This document shows, in pieces, positions 5,398 to 6,421 of a stretch of DNA of 6,421 nucleotides. The stretch is taken from contig JAZTWZ010000013.1 of NCBI GenBank assembly GCA_045636165.1, forward strand, positions 1-6,421. The letters run 5' to 3'. The position numbers and the translations under genes are program-made. This stretch comes from SIG480 sp045636165. GTDB lineage: Bacteria; Bacillota; Clostridia; Oscillospirales; JAAYXM01. How positions within the stretch are numbered: the first letter of the stretch is position 1; each line of letters opens with the position of its first letter. Below the pieces are notes generated by a model, which saw only the letters and a list, made by a program, of their open reading frames with translations, was not told the DNA's origin and searched no databases.

Positions 5398-6022
5398 AAA
5401 GTTTTTCAAGCGCCCGATAGATATATTCTGTGCGCTTGCCGCAATAAGCGTCTTTTCGTGGTTATACATAATCGTTGCGATACTCGTCCGAGTAAAGCTC
5501 GGAAGCCCCGTGCTCTTCAAGCAGGACCGTCCCGGAAAAGATGGAAAGATATTCAAGCTGTATAAATTCCGCACAATGACAGATGCGCGCGACGAGAACG
5601 GAAATCTCCTTCCCGACGATGTCCGCCTTACGAAATTCGGAAGGCTCCTCCGAAAAACAAGCCTCGATGAGCTTCCCGAAGCGTTCAACATCCTCAAGGG
5701 CGATATGAGCGTAGTCGGCCCAAGACCGCTTCTTGTAGAGTATCTGCCTTTGTATAATGAAAAGCAGAAGCGCCGTCATGAGGTTCGCCCGGGGCTTTCG
5801 GGGCTTGCTCAGACAAGCGGAAGAAATGCCATAACCTGGGAAGAAAAGTTTGATCTTGATGTGGAATATGTCGATAATATCACATTTTTTGGGGACTTGA
5901 AGCTCGTTTTTAAAACGGTCTGGTGCGCATTCGTAAAAAGCGAGGGTATAAGTTCGGAAAATTCCGCAACAATGGAATACTTTACAGGAACTCCTGAGGA
6001 AAAGGAAGGCACAAAGGTATGA
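5390..6022 (+). CDS. pglC: Phosphoglycosyl transferase (bacterial sugar transferase), PglC-like
   Basis: This is a monotopic membrane enzyme that transfers a sugar 1-phosphate from a UDP-sugar to undecaprenyl phosphate, the first membrane step of glycan assembly. The 210 residues are the size of the minimal PglC family, without the extra domains of WcaJ/WbaP. From ATG 5390: K7-R8 in FKRPIDI, a hydrophobic re-entrant helix at about 10-32, GSPVLFKQDRPG, KLYKFRTM, and the catalytic dyad D93-E94 in SLDELPEAF at the same number as in PglC. GDMSVVGPRPLLVEYLPLYN, VRPGLSG and GRNAITWEEKF-x-LDVEYV follow. The similarity to Campylobacter PglC runs nearly the full length. The oddity is S23-W24 where PglC has the helix-breaking S23-P24. 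The start overlaps the aminotransferase stop by 8 nt, with AAGG at 5376-5379; an in-frame TTG at 5387 is less likely. The sugar is probably a 4-amino-6-deoxy HexNAc or di-N-acetylbacillosamine, by context only. Confidence 0.93.
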   Translation: MYRKFFKRPIDIFCALAAISVFSWLYIIVAILVRVKLGSPVLFKQDRPGKDGKIFKLYKFRTMTDARDENGNLLPDDVRLTKFGRLLRKTSLDELPEAFNILKGDMSVVGPRPLLVEYLPLYNEKQKRRHEVRPGLSGLAQTSGRNAITWEEKFDLDVEYVDNITFFGDLKLVFKTVWCAFVKSEGISSENSATMEYFTGTPEEKEGTKV

Positions 6023-6421
6023 TGAAAAAAACGATTCGTATTTTGTTTACAAGTGTCGGAAGACGAGTTGAGTTGATGCAGGAATTTGCAGCAGCGGCTC
6101 GAGAACTCGGATGTAAATTGGAGATATACGGGGCGGACATCACAGCGACAGCTCCGGCGCTCTACTTTTGTGATCATACGGTGATTGTTCCGCGAATCAA
6201 AGACGAGAAATATATTCCGTGTTTGCTCGAGTGTTGTGAGAAGAATCAAATTGATGTGTTGATACCGACTATTGATACTGATTTGATGATTTTGGCAAAG
6301 AACAAAGAAAAATTCAGAGAATGCGGAACGGTAGTTCTTGTAAGTGATGAAGATAAAATTGCAATATGCAGAGATAAACGCCTGACATCTGCGTATTTTG
6401 AATCTACAGGTTTGTCAGCAC
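6019..6421 (+). CDS. ATP-grasp domain protein, partial (runs off the window)
   Basis: The reading frame stays open from tandem ATGs at 6019 and 6022 to the end of the window, about 134 residues. It begins MMKKTIRILFTSVGRRVELM, the N-terminal pre-grasp start seen in CarB/PylC-like ATP-grasp proteins of polysaccharide clusters. It continues with YGADITATAPALYFCDHT, VIVPRIKDEKYI, DVLIPTIDTDLMILA and ICRDKRLTSAYFE. The last part is the usual lead-in to the ATP-binding domain, which is not yet in view. Such enzymes ligate a carboxylate to an amine or thiol with ATP through an acyl phosphate; the substrate here is unknown. GGAAGG at 6004-6009 lies 9 nt before 6019, giving a four-base ATGA overlap with the previous stop; 6022 would overlap by one base. 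Its codon use differs sharply from its neighbours: by my count 8 of 13 leucines are TTG, against about 1 of 25 in the aminotransferase, and G+C falls to about 30% around 6241-6360. Catalytic residues cannot be checked. Confidence 0.8.
   Translation, partial: MMKKTIRILFTSVGRRVELMQEFAAAARELGCKLEIYGADITATAPALYFCDHTVIVPRIKDEKYIPCLLECCEKNQIDVLIPTIDTDLMILAKNKEKFRECGTVVLVSDEDKIAICRDKRLTSAYFESTGLSA

Noticed and set aside
4810..5697. A 295-codon open frame on the minus strand across the aminotransferase and phosphoglycosyl transferase genes
   Set aside because: Both plus-strand genes are certain from catalytic motifs. The antisense frame is arginine/serine-rich, as expected from reverse reading of their codons, and has no ribosome binding site that I can see.

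Overview
The window looks like chromosomal DNA of a Gram-positive anaerobe of the Clostridia, perhaps an Oscillospiraceae-type gut bacterium. This is inferred from several signs: AGGAG-type ribosome binding sites before nearly every gene, tRNA genes with encoded CCA ends, mid-range G+C judged by eye, TGA used as a stop, a NifS/NifU pair in the short clostridial format, and glycan genes resembling those of Firmicutes. All genes lie on the + strand and gaps are short. No insertion sequence, CRISPR array, phage gene or long empty stretch is visible.

Layout. (1) 15-1642: a two-gene iron-sulfur cluster assembly operon, the cysteine desulfurase NifS and the scaffold NifU. A rather weak hairpin terminator follows. 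(2) 1729-3117: a MATE-family multidrug/cation antiporter with its start only 25 nt after that hairpin. (3) 3139-3394: a near-consensus sigma-A promoter, tRNA-Thr(UGU), tRNA-Tyr(GUA) and a strong terminator whose extended stem reaches into the tRNA-Tyr ACCA end. (4) 3452-3979: a GNAT-type N-acetyltransferase with no clear promoter of its own, closed by a good terminator. (5) 4053-6421: a new transcription unit with a TTGACC-17-TATAAT promoter. It encodes a PglE-like DegT-family aminotransferase, a PglC-like phosphoglycosyl transferase and the first third or so of an ATP-grasp protein, all translationally overlapped. The window ends inside this unit.

How the genes work together. NifS takes sulfur from cysteine and NifU builds the cluster. 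The tRNA pair is housekeeping. The last unit reads as the start of a surface-glycan or glycoprotein locus. The aminotransferase would make a 4-amino-4,6-dideoxy-hexosamine nucleotide sugar, the phosphoglycosyl transferase would load that sugar phosphate onto undecaprenyl phosphate, and the ATP-grasp enzyme would presumably ligate or modify something in the same pathway. The dehydratase (PglF) and acetyltransferase (PglD) expected in a complete bacillosamine-type pathway are not in view.

No clearly undescribed system is demonstrable here. The points most worth checking are the unusual membrane-helix motif of the PglC-like enzyme, the PglE/PglC/ATP-grasp combination with its abrupt codon-usage change, and the tRNA terminator that overlaps the CCA end and may control the downstream acetyltransferase gene.
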